DNA of 64,000 nucleotides from positions 248,001 through 312,000 of the forward strand of contig NZ_BNBE01000002.1 in NCBI RefSeq assembly GCF_014654895.1. Direction: 5' to 3'. The notes beneath the pieces are model-generated. The model was not told the origin of the DNA, ran no database searches, and worked only from the letters and a program-made list of their open reading frames with translations. Source of the DNA: Streptomyces filamentosus. GTDB taxonomy: Bacteria > Actinomycetota > Actinomycetes > Streptomycetales > Streptomycetaceae. The translations under genes and the position numbers were made by a program. This document shows, in pieces, positions 25,700-34,804 of the stretch; the stretch's first letter is position 1; every line of letters begins with the position of its first letter.

Positions 25700-26203
25700 T
25701 CAGCACCCCCGCCCCGCCACCGCGGTGCTCGCGCGGTGCTGCTCGTAGTCGCGGATCGCCGCGAGCTTCGCCTCCGCCGAGGTGCCGGGCGCGAAGCGGT
25801 GGGCCAGCCACTCGCCGACCAGACGCCTCGCCAGGGCGAGACCGATGACGCCCTGCCCGAGCGCGAGGACCTGAGCGTCGTTGGAGAGAACCGACGCCCG
25901 CACCGACACTACGTCGTGCGCCGTCACGGCCCGCACACCGGGCACCTTGTTCGCGACGATGGCCATCCCCAGCCCGGTGTGGCACACCAGCAGCGCCCGG
26001 TCCGCGCGCCCGGCCGCGATGCGCTCGGCCGCGGCGAACGCGACGGCCGGATACGCGGCCCCGGCCGGGAGGCCGCCTGCGACGTCCCGGACCTCCGCCA
26101 CACGGCCGTCGGTCCGCATCGCCTCGGCGAGGAGATCCTTGTACGGGCGGCCCGCGTCGTCGGAGCCGACGACGATCCGCAGCTGCTCAGGCTCGTGGGG
26201 CAT
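25700..26203 (-). CDS. RpiB/LacA/LacB family sugar-phosphate isomerase
   Basis: 167 residues from ATG 26203, first gene of the minus-strand operon. RpiB features: IVVGSDDAGRPYKDLLAEAM, LLVCHTGLGMAIVANKVPG (the catalytic Cys kept in VCHTG), VRAVTAHDVVSVRASVLSND and LGQGVIGLALARRLVGEWL. Classical RpiB has CGTG where this has CHTG, so the substrate may differ from ribose 5-phosphate; tetrulose-phosphate isomerases of this family are an alternative. It would supply a ketose/aldose phosphate to the pathway. Confidence 0.82.
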   Translation of the reverse strand: MPHEPEQLRIVVGSDDAGRPYKDLLAEAMRTDGRVAEVRDVAGGLPAGAAYPAVAFAAAERIAAGRADRALLVCHTGLGMAIVANKVPGVRAVTAHDVVSVRASVLSNDAQVLALGQGVIGLALARRLVGEWLAHRFAPGTSAEAKLAAIRDYEQHRASTAVAGRGC

Positions 26204-26320
26204 GGACTACCTCCAGGGGAGACCGACCGCTTCTTCCCGTCCGGCCAGCCGGCCGGGGAAGGCGAGCCGACGTCCGGCTCGCTGGCGGGGGGATCAGGAA
26301 AGCGCCGCTCGCCCGCCGCG

Positions 26321-26387
26321 GGGAGACGAACTCGGGGGGCGAACTTCCAGGGGGCGAACTCGGGGGGCGAACAAATCCGTTCGTCTC
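26321..26387. promoter_or_regulatory. Operator-like repeats between isomerase operon and TPR regulator
   Basis: In the 265-bp divergent intergenic region, GGGGGCGAAC occurs three times (26334, 26349, 26362). A perfect 10-bp inverted repeat, GGAGACGAAC (26321-26330) / GTTCGTCTCC (26378-26387), encloses them. The layout suggests cooperative binding by a regulator controlling one or both divergent units, plausibly the protein encoded at 26469. Confidence 0.55.
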
Positions 26388-26468
26388 CAGCCGGTGGCTT
26401 CCCGGCCCTACGCTCGTCTTCCCTGCCGCCGAAGGGGACGGCGGCGACCGGCTGAACGCGAGGTCGCG

Positions 26469-27878
26469 GTGGCAGCAACTTCACGGCGTCAGGCCGTCCC
26501 GAACGCGGACCTGGCCCGCCTCCTCGCCGAGGCCCACCTGAGCCATAAGGCTCTGGCCCGGCTGGTGAACGAGCGCGGGCGGCTGGCCGGGATCGTCCTG
26601 CGCTACGAGCACACCAGTGTCACCAGATGGGTGAATTCAGGGATGGTCCCGCGCGGGCGAACGCCGGAGTTCGTGGCCGCTGTCCTGGCAGAACGCCTCG
26701 GACGGCCCGTCAGCACCGACGACATCGACATGTCCACGACGTCAACGCCAGTGCCGACCATGGGGTTGGATTTCCCCCGCGACCCCGTCGATGCCGTACG
26801 CGTCGCGTCAACGTACTGGAGGACCCCCGTGGACAGCCGCAGACGATTCCTCACCACGGGGTTCGCCCTCGGCGCCTACACCATGCCCGTCACCCGCTGG
26901 CTCGCCAAACCCGCCACCGCCACCACCCCGCCCAGCATGCCTACCGGTCCCGGCACGCGCCGGGTGGGGAAGACCGACCTGGACGGGCTGTGGGCCGCAT
27001 CGGAGGAGGCCCGCGTGTGGGACTCCCGCTTCGGCGGCGGGCACTGGCAAAACAGCTCGGTCACCCGCTGCCTCCAGACCCAGGCCGCCCCCATGCTCCG
27101 CGGCGCCTACACCGAGAGCGTCGGCCGCGAGCTGTTCGCCGCCACCGCCGAGCTCTCCCGCGTCGTGGGCTGGGCCGCCTTCGACGCCGGCCACCACGAC
27201 GTCGCCCAGCGCCACTTCATCCAGGCCCTCAGCCTCGCCCGCTCTGCCGGCGACATCGAGACCGGCTGCTACGTCCTGACCACCATGGCCCTCCAGGCCA
27301 TGCTCCGGGGCTTTCCCGAGCAGGCCGCCGACATGGCAGAAGGTGCCTACGAGCGCGGCCGCGGCCACGCCGCCCCCCGTGTCCTGGCCTTCGCCAAACT
27401 CGCCGAAGCCCGCGCCCACGGCCGCATGAAGGACGGAGCGGCCGCCGGCGCCGCCCTGGCCCAGGCCGAACTCCTCCTCGACACGATCCAGCCCGGCGCC
27501 CACGACCCCCAGCACCTGGCCTACTTCACCCCCGAACGCCTGGCGGCCGACGCGATCGAGATCCACCGCGACCTCGGCCAGCCCCAGGCCGCCCTCAACT
27601 GGAACCGCCTCGCCGAACCCATGCCCGCCGACCGCTTCACCCGCGCCGTCGGCATCCGCCACGCCGTCCTGGCCAGCAGCCACATCCACGCGGGCGACCT
27701 CGACCGCGCGCTCACCACAGCAGACCGGGCGCTTGGCATCCTCAGCACCGTGCAGTCCACCCGCGCCCACACCTACCTCCACACCGTCACCGCCGACCTC
27801 CAGCGATGGCCACGCGACCCCCGCGTGCGGGACTTCGCCGTACGTGTACACGCTGCGGTCGGCTCACCGCACAAATAG
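26469..27878 (+). CDS. HTH/TPR transcriptional regulator (NsdA-like)
   Basis: 469 residues from GTG 26469 with GAGG seven bases upstream. The N-terminal ~75 residues carry an XRE-like helix-turn-helix (LARLLAEAHLSHKALARLVN, YEHTSVTRWVNSGMVPRGRT). A Tat-like RRRFLTTGFALGA stretch follows at ~125, a feature I recall in this Streptomyces family. Residues ~170-460 are TPR-like helical repeats (DVAQRHFIQALSLARSAGD, AADMAEGAYERGRGHA, ALTTADRALGILSTV). Such proteins are pleiotropic or pathway regulators. It is divergent from the isomerase operon and shares its intergenic operator-like region. Confidence 0.78.
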   Translation: MAATSRRQAVPNADLARLLAEAHLSHKALARLVNERGRLAGIVLRYEHTSVTRWVNSGMVPRGRTPEFVAAVLAERLGRPVSTDDIDMSTTSTPVPTMGLDFPRDPVDAVRVASTYWRTPVDSRRRFLTTGFALGAYTMPVTRWLAKPATATTPPSMPTGPGTRRVGKTDLDGLWAASEEARVWDSRFGGGHWQNSSVTRCLQTQAAPMLRGAYTESVGRELFAATAELSRVVGWAAFDAGHHDVAQRHFIQALSLARSAGDIETGCYVLTTMALQAMLRGFPEQAADMAEGAYERGRGHAAPRVLAFAKLAEARAHGRMKDGAAAGAALAQAELLLDTIQPGAHDPQHLAYFTPERLAADAIEIHRDLGQPQAALNWNRLAEPMPADRFTRAVGIRHAVLASSHIHAGDLDRALTTADRALGILSTVQSTRAHTYLHTVTADLQRWPRDPRVRDFAVRVHAAVGSPHK

Positions 27879-28980
27879 CCCTCACCGCCCGGCCCCGGCC
27901 GGTGGGGCGGCGGTCCTGTACGCCGCCCCACCGCGACCGTACGAACTCCGCACCCGGGGCGCAGTTCCTGATGGGCCGCCAGAGGGGCGGCCCGGCCCCG
28001 TTCCTTCCTCTGGCTTCACCGCTGGGGGAGGCCGGGGCTGTCGCTCCAGGAGGCGGGCTGTTCCGGTCCGGTGGTGCGCCGGATGTGTGTGACCGGGTGA
28101 TGCTGACGACTTCCCATTCCGGGCCCGGTTCGGCGGGCCGGCAATGGTGTTCGGGCGGGACGGGGCTGTGGGTGGGGGAGAGGTGTCCGTGGTTGCGCAG
28201 GGTGGCGGCGCGGGTGGCGCACCAGGCGGTGCAGAAACTTTTCCGAGAGCCGGCGGGCAGAGGCCGGGTGCACACCAGGCAGTGGTCGGGGGCGGCCTGG
28301 GGTTCCAGTTCGGCCAGGAGACGCTGGACGCGGTTGATGTCGTCGGGCTCCCAGGGTTCGAGGCCGGCGGTGCAGCCGTTGAGGAGCCGGGCGAAGACGG
28401 CGCGTAGCTCGGCAAGGTTACGCCGGCAGATGCCGAGGAGGTCGAGGTACTCCTCCACGCTCCAGGTGGCCAGCACCCCGCTGCGGGTGAAGCACACCCC
28501 GACCGCATCGACGTGGTAACCGTCGGAGGCGTCGAGGAGGAGGTAACCGAGCAACTGCCAGGCATCGGCCTGACGCAGGGTCTGGGGATAGCGGGTGGAC
28601 TTGAAATCGAGCAGGACATCGTCGGCGGCGAGATCGGCGTCCGCCGTGAGCCGACGCCCGAAGTCGGGGAAGGTCGGCCCGGCCGTGCAGGCCCGCGGGG
28701 ACGTACGGGCCCGCAGACCGGCCAGCGCACTGTCCGCCGCCCGGTACACCTGCGCGACAACGTCCTCGACCATGTCCGGATGCGGGAGCGCCAGAAGCCG
28801 CTCCAGGGTGAAGCCGGCAGGATCCTCGTGAGCGGACAGCGACAGCGGCGTGTAGGCGAACCCGAGCGGACTGCGGGTATGGACCTGACACCAGGCCGCC
28901 GCGATCAGCATCCGCGCCAGGTCCTCCCCCTCCTCGTCGTCCTGGGCGCACTCCACCGGCCGGCCGCGGTCGTCGAGGTC
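27787..28980 (-). pseudogene. PD-(D/E)XK nuclease-like gene, 3' part
   Basis: The frame enters from the IS edge at 28980 (LDLDDRGRPVECAQDDEEG) and contains SAHEDPAGFTLERLLALPHP, then ADDVLLDFKSTRYPQTLRQA, where D-x-K is the nuclease core, followed by DAWQLLGYLLLDASDGYHV. A late CxxC…CxxxC set (HCLVCTRPLP … SFCTAWCATRA) resembles a small zinc knuckle. The tail to 27787 is low-complexity and overlaps the end of the regulator on the other strand. The IS at 28983 separates it from its 5' part. Removing the IS and one TA joins ETGL to DLDDRG in frame. Confidence 0.65.
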
Positions 28981-28982
28981 TA

Positions 28983-30080
28983 GGGCACGTATCGGGTTGT
29001 GATCAATTTGCGGGTTGCGCCCTCGTGGTCGCGCCTGATCCGGTAGATCATGTTGTGTGACGCGAGTGCAACTGACTGACGCAGAGTGGGAGTTCATCGG
29101 GCCATACCTGCCGATCGGCGAGTACGGCCCCTACCCCGGGCGGCTGCGCCGGCAGTTCGAGGGCGTGATCTGGCGGTTTCGGACGGGCGGCCAGTGGAGG
29201 GAGATGCCCCAGGAATTCGGCGCCTGGTCGACGGTCCACAACCGCTTCCGGCAGTGGAGGGATGCCGGGGTCTTCGAGGCCCTGCTGGAAGGCGCGATCG
29301 CGGAGGCCGCGAAACGGAGTGAGGTGGACTTGTCGCTGGTCAGCGTGGATTCCACCACCGTCCGAGCCCACCATGACGCCGCCGGAATGCACCTCGGCCC
29401 CGACACCCTCGCTGACCTGGAGAAGGCCGCCGAGGAGGCGGAGGTGGCCCGGCAAAAGGGGGCGACCCGAAGGAACAAGACGGGCAGGACACCGCAGACG
29501 ACCCGGAACGGGACGAGCGGCGACGGGTCCGACGCAGACGCAAGCTCCGCCTGAAGGCGGCACTGCTCGGACGGTCCAGAGGCGGGCAGACCAGCAAGGT
29601 CCACATCGCCGGCGAGCGCAAATGCCGCCCGCTGGCAATCGTCCTGACCGAGGGGCAGGCCGCCGACAGCCCGCAGTTCATTCCCGTGCTGGCGAAGGTC
29701 CGGGTTCGCGGGCCCGCCGGCCGACCCTGCGCCCGGCCCGACGCGGTAGCCGGCGACAAGGCCTGCTCCTCCCGCGGGAACCGTTCTCACCTGCGCGAAC
29801 GGGACATCAAGGCCGTCATCCCGCAGAAGCGGGACCAAGCCGCCAACCGAAAGAAGAAGGGCAGCAGGGGCGGCCGGCCCGTCGCCCACGACGCCGAGCT
29901 CTACAAAGAGCGGAACACCGTCGAGCGCCTGATCAACAAGCTGAAGGCCTGGCGGGGCATCGCCACCCGGTTCGACAAGGCACCCGAGAGCTACCTCGCC
30001 GGCCTCCACCTCCGCGCATCGATGATCTGGATCAAGGACCTCACCAAGGCCATCCCTTGATCACGACCAAATACGCTCCC
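28983..30080 (+). mobile_element. IS5-family element splitting a nuclease-like gene
   Basis: Imperfect 24-bp inverted ends (GGGCACGTATCGGGTTGTGA… at left, GGGAGCGTATTTGGTCGTGA… as the complement at right) with TA duplicated at 28981-28982 and 30081-30082. It carries a two-frame transposase. Confidence 0.88.
29057..30060 (+). CDS. IS5-family transposase, made by -1 frameshift
   Basis: The first frame starts at GTG 29057 (VQLTDAEWEFIGPYLP, FRTGGQWREMPQEFGAWSTV, then SLVSVDSTTVRAHHDAAGMH with the first Asp). Homology passes to the -1 frame near an A4G5 run at 29455-29463. The second frame carries RSRGGQTSKVHIAGERKCRP, AVAGDKACSSRGNRSHLRER (second Asp) and ERNTVERLINKLKAWRGIAT (Glu), stopping at 30060. 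The fused product is ~330 residues. Both halves are intact. Confidence 0.85.
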
Positions 30081-30082
30081 TA

Positions 30083-30396
30083 GCCCCGTCTCCGAGACCT
30101 CTGCGACGGGCCGTTCAGCACCGCTCGAAAGCCCACCCGCACCTTCTGCCAACCCTTGCCTCTCGCCGCGGCCTCCAAGGTCGCGAGGAAGCTGTACAGC
30201 GCCCCACGGCCAACAAGCCGGCCAGGCGCTGGAGGAGGGAGCTGAGGGCGGCACCAGCGTGGGGAGCGGCGCGTTCTCCCGCCCCTTCCGCCCTCTCGTG
30301 GCCGGTCAGGCGACATCCCTTGAGCGCTGCAGTTACTTTTTCAGCAACAGCACCCGGGGCTGAGGTTGCCTCCGTCCACCACACATGAACATCCAA
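30083..30396 (-). pseudogene. 5' part of the split PD-(D/E)XK-like gene, decayed
   Basis: One minus-strand frame begins near 30396 with WWTEATSAPGAVAEKVTAAL, which fits the N-terminus of Streptomyces PD-(D/E)XK nuclease-family proteins (an ATSAPEAVAE-type motif). A different frame reaches the IS edge as VAEVSETGL. At least one frameshift therefore lies between them, in addition to the IS insertion. The gene was probably dead, or became so, before or after the insertion. Confidence 0.4.
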
Positions 30397-30575
30397 GGGT
30401 GGTGCCGCTCAGGTCTGCGGGCGGGGGCGCGGTCAGCCTCCCCGTCCGCCCGGTTCTCCTTGGCGGGAGCGGCTCTCAAGGCCACCGGGAGCTCCAGCGA
30501 ACGGCCGGCGACGTGCCCGGGCCCCAAGAGGGCCGGGGGTGGCGCGGGGCTGGTAGGGGCCGCTCGGGGCCTTTG

Positions 30576-30656
30576 GAGAGGGTGGGTGGTTTGTCTGTTT
30601 CGGTGAAAGTTGCTTGGGAGGGGGCTGGTGTGAGGTAGAACTGCTGGTCAGCAAGA
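30576..30656 (+). promoter_or_regulatory. CRISPR leader of array 2
   Basis: About 80 bp before the first repeat. It contains GGTTTGTCTGTTTCGGTGAA, AGTTGCTTGGGAGGGGGCTG and GGTAGAACTGCTGGTCAGCA. It differs from leader 3 at only one noticed position (TGTGAGGTAG here, TGTGGGGTAG there). Confidence 0.75.
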
Positions 30657-31544
30657 CTGCTCCCCGCTCGCGCGGGGATGGCCCCCGGGCCAGCAGCCCG
30701 ATCAGTCCCTCGCGGAGGAGGACGCTGCTCCCCGCTCGCGCGGGGATGGCCCCCGCCGCGCGGACGGGACGGGCGCTGTCTCCATCTGCTCCCCGCTCGC
30801 GCGGGGATGGCCCCTGCGCTTCCGTGAGGACGGGCTCGGGGACGTCCTGCTCCCCGCTCGCGCGGGGATGGCCCCCTCGTCGACCACCGCCACTACGCCT
30901 ACCGCGGCTGCTCCCCGCTCGCGCGGGGATGGCCCCATCTACGCCCGGCTCCGGTCGGGGCTGACCGCCTGCTCCCCGCTCGCGCGGGGATGGCCCCTCT
31001 CCCGGGTGGGCGGCCGGTACGAGCATTCGCTGCTCCCCGCTTGCGCGGGGATGGACCCGTCGAGTCGAGGGGCGGTGACGGCGTCGTCGTCTGCTCCCCG
31101 CCTGCGCGGGGATGGACCTGGGCCCGGACCGACAAGCTCCGCCGTGAGCAGCTGCTCCCCGCCTGCGCGGGGATGGACCCGTGCCCATCGCGACGGCGAC
31201 GGCCACGCGTGCCTGCTCCCCGCCTGCGCGGGGATGGACCCCAGGCCTCGAAGCTGCCGTAGCCCTCGGGGCGCTGCTCCCCGCCTGCGCGGGGATGGAC
31301 CCGGCGGCCACAAGCTCGTCGAGGAGCGGGCCGACTACTCCCTGCCTGCGCAGGGATGGACCCCCGGGCAGGAGCGCGGGATGTTCGCCGAGATCCTGCT
31401 CCCCGCCTGCGTGGGGATGGACCCTAGCACTCGAACACCTGGTCACCGGGGCTCGGCTGCTCCCCGCCTGGGCGGGATGGACCCAGTGGCTGGACCAACG
31501 AGACAGGGCCAACACTTTGCTCCCCGCGCTTGCGGGGATGGAGT
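30657..31544 (+). CRISPR. CRISPR array 2, type I-E, 15 repeats / 14 spacers
   Basis: Repeats start at 30657, 30725, then every 61 bp from 30786 to 31517. The first six read CTGCTCCCCGC-TCGC-GCGGGGATGGCCC. From 31030 on the loop becomes TTGC, then CTGC, and the end becomes GGACC. The last repeats decay: 31335 has three changes, 31457 lacks a base, 31517 starts TTTGCTC and ends GGAG. Spacers are 33 bp except the first (30685-30724, 40 bp). Leader upstream and cas3 350 bp downstream on the same strand fix the orientation; decay increases with distance from the leader, as expected. Confidence 0.96.
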
Positions 31545-31891
31545 CGGAATCTTGCTCGCTGTTCCTGGGGGTCCTGGTTGTTCTTCATGTGTGTCGCTCG
31601 GTGGCAGTCGGTCGTGTTGTTTCTCGTCTCCAGGCGGGTGGCTTTGGTTTCGCCGGTCGGGTCTTGTCCGGCGCGGGTTGTTCTGCGGGCGTGCTGGGGT
31701 GGGCTTGTGGTGGTCTTTGCGTGGGTCGGCTGTGTTTCTTGTTTTCGTGCTGTGTCCGGGTTGGTCGGCAACTGCATGACGTTACGTCATTGGGCTTCGT
31801 GTTCGGTGTTGTTCGTGGGATCTGCTGGGGTTTTTGGTCTTGTTTCTGGATCTTGTGTCCGTGGTGTGGAGGTGGGGTGTATTCCTCTTCC
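31545..31891 (+). promoter_or_regulatory. Array 2-cas3 intergenic region with palindrome
   Basis: A 347-bp, T-rich (on this strand) region without a convincing gene. A 15-bp palindrome, ATGACGTTACGTCAT (31776-31790), lies 102 bp before the cas3 start and is a candidate operator for the cas operon. The promoter of the operon is expected here. Confidence 0.5.
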
Positions 31892-34804
31892 ATGGCACGT
31901 GAGGGGGAGGGCCGTTCGGGCCTTCGGAGCCGTCTTGAGGGACCGGTGCTTGAGCTGTGGGGCAAGCATGATCGGGACTCGGACGGGTGGCTGCCGTTAT
32001 GGCAGCACATGGAGGACAGCGCGGCGGTGGCCGGGATGCTGTGGGATCGGTGGCTGCCGTGGAGTGTGCGCCGGCTGATCGGGCGGGCGCTGCCGGGGGG
32101 TGAAGGGGACGGGCGTCTGCTGGCGGTGTGGCTGGCTGCGGTGCATGACATCGGGAAAGCGACTCCGGCGTTCGCCTGCCAGGTCGAGGGGCTGGCCGAC
32201 CGGATGCGTGCTGCGGGGCTGGAGATGCGGTCGCGGACGGCGATGGGACCTGACCGGGCGATTGCGCCGCATGCGCTGGCCGGGCAGGTGCTGCTGGGGG
32301 AGTGGCTGGAGGAGGCGTGCGGTTGGGACCCGGAGGAGTGCTGGCCGTTCACGGTGGTGGCGGGTGGTCATCACGGGATCCCGCCGGAGGACTCCCAGAT
32401 TTACGCGTTGGACAGCCGTGGGCATCTGCTGCGGACGCCGGGCAGAAGCCGGGCGGTGTGGCAGGGGGTGCAGACGGAGCTGCTGGAGGCGTGCGCCGAC
32501 GAGTATGGGGTGCGTGGGCGGCTGGGGCTGTGGCGGGAGGTGAAGCTGCCGCAGCCAGTGCAGGTCCTGCTGACGGCGCTGGTGATCGTCGCGGACTGGA
32601 TCGCCAGCAACCCGGACCTGTTCCCCTACCACCCGATGGAAGTGCCGTGTTTCGGTGCGGCGAGGGCGGATGCGGCGTGGCAGAAGCTCGATCTGCCCGG
32701 TGCCTGGCGTCCCGTCGACCCCGACGGGACGGTGCAGGAGCTGTTCGAGTCCAGGTTCGCGCTTCCTGCGGGGTCGTCGGTGCGGCCTGTGCAGGCGGAG
32801 GCGGTGGAGCTGGCCCGGTCTATGGAAGCGCCGGGCCTGATGGTGATCGAGGCGCCGATGGGCGAGGGGAAGACCGAAGCCGCTCTGGCGGTGACGGAGA
32901 TCTTCGCAGCCCGGTCCGGCGCAGGGGGTGTCTTCTTTGCCCTGCCGACGATGGCCACGGGTAACGCCATGTTCCCGCGGCTGCTGAAGTGGCTGAAGCG
33001 GCTGCCTTCTTTGGAGGGGCGGCCTCATTCGGTGCTGCTGGCGCACTCGAAGGCCGCATTGAACGACGATTTCACCGATCTGATGCGGGGCGCCGGGCCG
33101 GTGGCGGGCGTGGACGTGGACGCCGTCCGCAACGGTAAGCAGGCCCTGGGACACCGTGAAGCCCCTGCCGAGCTGGTGGCACACACGTGGCTCAGGGGCC
33201 GCAAGAAGGCGATGCTGTCGTCGTTCGTAGCCGGGACCGTGGACCAGTTGCTGTTCGCCGGGCTGAAGAGCAAGCACCTGGCGCTGCGTCACCTCGCGGT
33301 GGCCGGCAAGGTCGTCGTCATCGACGAGGCCCACGCCTACGACACCTACATGAGCGTCTACCTCGACCGTGTCCTGTCGTGGCTGGGTGCTTACGGGGTG
33401 CCGGTGGTGATCTTGTCGGCGACGCTCCCGGCGGCCCGCCGGCGCGAGCTCGTCGAGGCCTACGCCGGCACCGTTGAAGAGGCTGGGGCGGCTTTCGACG
33501 AGGTCGCGGCTGCGGGGGAGTACCCGCTTTTGACCGCTGTGACGCCCGGCGGGACACCGCTGGTGCGGCGGCCTGCGGCGTCCGGGCGGGCGGTGTCGGT
33601 GCAGCTGGAGCCTTTGGACGACGATCTCGACGTGCTGGCGGACCGCCTGGAGGCCGAACTCGCCGACGGCGGGTGCGCGCTGGTGGTGCGCAACACGGTC
33701 AAGCGGGTGGTGGAGACGGCACGGGTGCTGCGGCAGCGGTTCGGCGACGACGTCACCGTCGCGCACGCCCGTTTCCTCGACGTGGACCGCGCGGCCAACG
33801 ACAAGGAGCTCCTGCGGCGTTTCGGGCCGCCGGGACCAGCCGTCGACCGCCCTGCGGGACGTCACGTCGTGGTCGCCAGCCAGGTCGCCGAGCAGTCCTT
33901 GGACGTGGACTTCGACCTGCTGGTCACCGACCTGTGCCCGGTCGACCTGCTGCTGCAGCGTATGGGCCGTCTGCACCGGCACCAGCGCGGAACCGGTCAG
34001 CAGGACCGGCCTGCCCGGCTGCGCCGTCCCCGCTGCCTGGTGACGGGGGCCGACTGGTCGGCGCCCGTGCCGGTGCCGGTGCAAGGATCGGTCGCCGTCT
34101 ACCAGAAGTACCCGCTGCTCAGGTCGGCCGCGGTCCTGCTGCCGCATCTGCAGACGGGCGGCGAAAGGCCTGTGCGGCTGCCCTGGGACATCAGCCCGCT
34201 GGTCCAGGGTGCCTACGCCGACGACGTACAGGCCCCCGCCGGGTGGCAGGAGGCCCTGGACGATGCCCGGCGCCGTCACGAGGCGCAGCGCGCCCGGCAG
34301 CAGCAGAAGGCGGCCACGTTCCGGCTCGGTGACGTCGCAGGGCCGGGAGAGCCCCTGTTCGGATGGGTCGCCGCGGGGACCGGGGACGCGGACGACACCC
34401 CGGCGGGCCGGGCCCAGGTCCGCGACAGCCAGGAGAGCCTGGAGGTCATCGTGGTCCATAAACGGGCGGACGGGGGGCTGACGACCGTTCCGTGGCTGGG
34501 ACAGGACCGCAAGGGCCGCCGGCTCGGCGGACTGGACCTGCCGCGGGACCAGGTGCCGGTGGCCTTCGCCGCGCGCGCGGCCGCAGCGTGCGGACTGCGT
34601 CTGCCGCAGGAGTTCTCCGGCGAGGTGATGGACCGGGCCATCACCGAACTCGAAGAACTCGTCGTCGATGCCTGGCAGACGAAGGAGAGCTCCTGGCTCG
34701 CCGGCGAACTGATCCTCCCACTCGACCAGGACTGTCAGACCCGCCTGGCAGGCTTCGCCCTGCGGTACTCCACGACCGACGGACTTGAGGTGACCCGTGC
34801 CTGA
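31892..34804 (+). CDS. cas3: Type I-E CRISPR nuclease-helicase Cas3
   Basis: 970 residues from ATG 31892; an open frame reaches back into the repeats but is a by-product of the array. HD nuclease motifs: H39 (LWQHMEDSAAVA), HD 85-86 (AAVHDIGKATPAF), H130 region and HH 160-161 (AGGHHGIP). Helicase: Walker A APMGEGKT (321-328), DEAH (478-481), SAT (509-511) and motif VI QVAEQSLDVDFD … QRMGRLHRH. It degrades target DNA after Cascade binding. It overlaps cas8e by 8 bp, starting a fully overlapping cas operon. Confidence 0.96.
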   Translation: MAREGEGRSGLRSRLEGPVLELWGKHDRDSDGWLPLWQHMEDSAAVAGMLWDRWLPWSVRRLIGRALPGGEGDGRLLAVWLAAVHDIGKATPAFACQVEGLADRMRAAGLEMRSRTAMGPDRAIAPHALAGQVLLGEWLEEACGWDPEECWPFTVVAGGHHGIPPEDSQIYALDSRGHLLRTPGRSRAVWQGVQTELLEACADEYGVRGRLGLWREVKLPQPVQVLLTALVIVADWIASNPDLFPYHPMEVPCFGAARADAAWQKLDLPGAWRPVDPDGTVQELFESRFALPAGSSVRPVQAEAVELARSMEAPGLMVIEAPMGEGKTEAALAVTEIFAARSGAGGVFFALPTMATGNAMFPRLLKWLKRLPSLEGRPHSVLLAHSKAALNDDFTDLMRGAGPVAGVDVDAVRNGKQALGHREAPAELVAHTWLRGRKKAMLSSFVAGTVDQLLFAGLKSKHLALRHLAVAGKVVVIDEAHAYDTYMSVYLDRVLSWLGAYGVPVVILSATLPAARRRELVEAYAGTVEEAGAAFDEVAAAGEYPLLTAVTPGGTPLVRRPAASGRAVSVQLEPLDDDLDVLADRLEAELADGGCALVVRNTVKRVVETARVLRQRFGDDVTVAHARFLDVDRAANDKELLRRFGPPGPAVDRPAGRHVVVASQVAEQSLDVDFDLLVTDLCPVDLLLQRMGRLHRHQRGTGQQDRPARLRRPRCLVTGADWSAPVPVPVQGSVAVYQKYPLLRSAAVLLPHLQTGGERPVRLPWDISPLVQGAYADDVQAPAGWQEALDDARRRHEAQRARQQQKAATFRLGDVAGPGEPLFGWVAAGTGDADDTPAGRAQVRDSQESLEVIVVHKRADGGLTTVPWLGQDRKGRRLGGLDLPRDQVPVAFAARAAAACGLRLPQEFSGEVMDRAITELEELVVDAWQTKESSWLAGELILPLDQDCQTRLAGFALRYSTTDGLEVTRA

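Noticed and set aside
31181..31891. A 237-codon in-frame extension of cas3 through the CRISPR repeats
   Set aside because: The repeats lack stops in this frame, so the extension is an artefact; Cas3 homology begins only after ATG 31892.
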